Assembly (NCBI GenBank): GCA_946404705.1 | Contig: CAMJES010000127.1 | Coordinates: forward strand, 1 to 6,603 | DNA length: 6,603 bases | DNA from: an uncultured Ruminococcus sp. | GTDB taxonomy: Bacteria > Bacillota > Clostridia > Oscillospirales > Ruminococcaceae | Direction: 5' to 3' | Shown here: piece after piece, positions 6,603 through 6,603 of the stretch | Layout of the letters: each line of letters starts with the position of its first letter | How positions within the stretch are numbered: the first letter of the stretch is position 1 | The notes under the pieces: generated by a model | The model's database searches: none | What the model saw: only the letters and a program-made list of their open reading frames with translations | Told to the model about the DNA's origin: nothing | Translations under genes and position numbers: made by a program

Positions 6603-6603
6603 C

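Overview
The window reads as a piece of a low-to-mid GC Firmicutes chromosome, most likely class Clostridia and possibly a Ruminococcus/Oscillospiraceae-type gut bacterium. The evidence is GGAGG-type ribosome binding sites, a sigma-A-like promoter with an extended -10, the radical-SAM/DUF2344 gene pair and the rplS-(lepB)-rbgA-rnhB-yraN gene order. All genes lie on the + strand. The genus is inferred from gene style only. No mobile element, CRISPR array, tRNA or rRNA was seen.

Region 1 (1-1972): the C-terminal two thirds of a radical SAM protein of the TIGR03960 type, cut by the window start. It overlaps by 8 bp the gene for its usual small partner (TIGR03936/DUF2344), which starts at TTG. 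The function of this pair is not established.

Region 2 (1973-2609): a 247-bp non-coding stretch and rplS (ribosomal protein L19). The non-coding part holds a weak terminator-like hairpin, a good sigma-A-type promoter and about 180 nt of leader with three predicted hairpins. rplS follows a strong AGGAGG site and ends in a clear intrinsic terminator.

Region 3 (2610-6568): a tightly packed run of lepB (type I signal peptidase), rbgA/ylqF (50S assembly GTPase), rnhB (RNase HII), yraN (UPF0102, nuclease-fold) and thrC (threonine synthase). rbgA/rnhB overlap by 14 bp and rnhB/yraN by 4 bp, and the other gaps are 14-15 bp, so this is probably one transcription unit. It mixes ribosome assembly, protein export, RNA:DNA hybrid repair and amino-acid synthesis.

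Region 4 (6569-6603): this is not bacterial DNA. Bases 6569-6602 match the Illumina TruSeq read-through adapter. It is fused in frame to thrC, so thrC lacks its natural C-terminus and carries an artefactual tail. The window end is therefore an assembly contig end.

I found no convincing new multi-gene system. The most biologically open items are the uncharacterised radical SAM pair, with a second CX3CX2C cysteine motif at the C-terminus of the larger protein, and the structured rplS leader.
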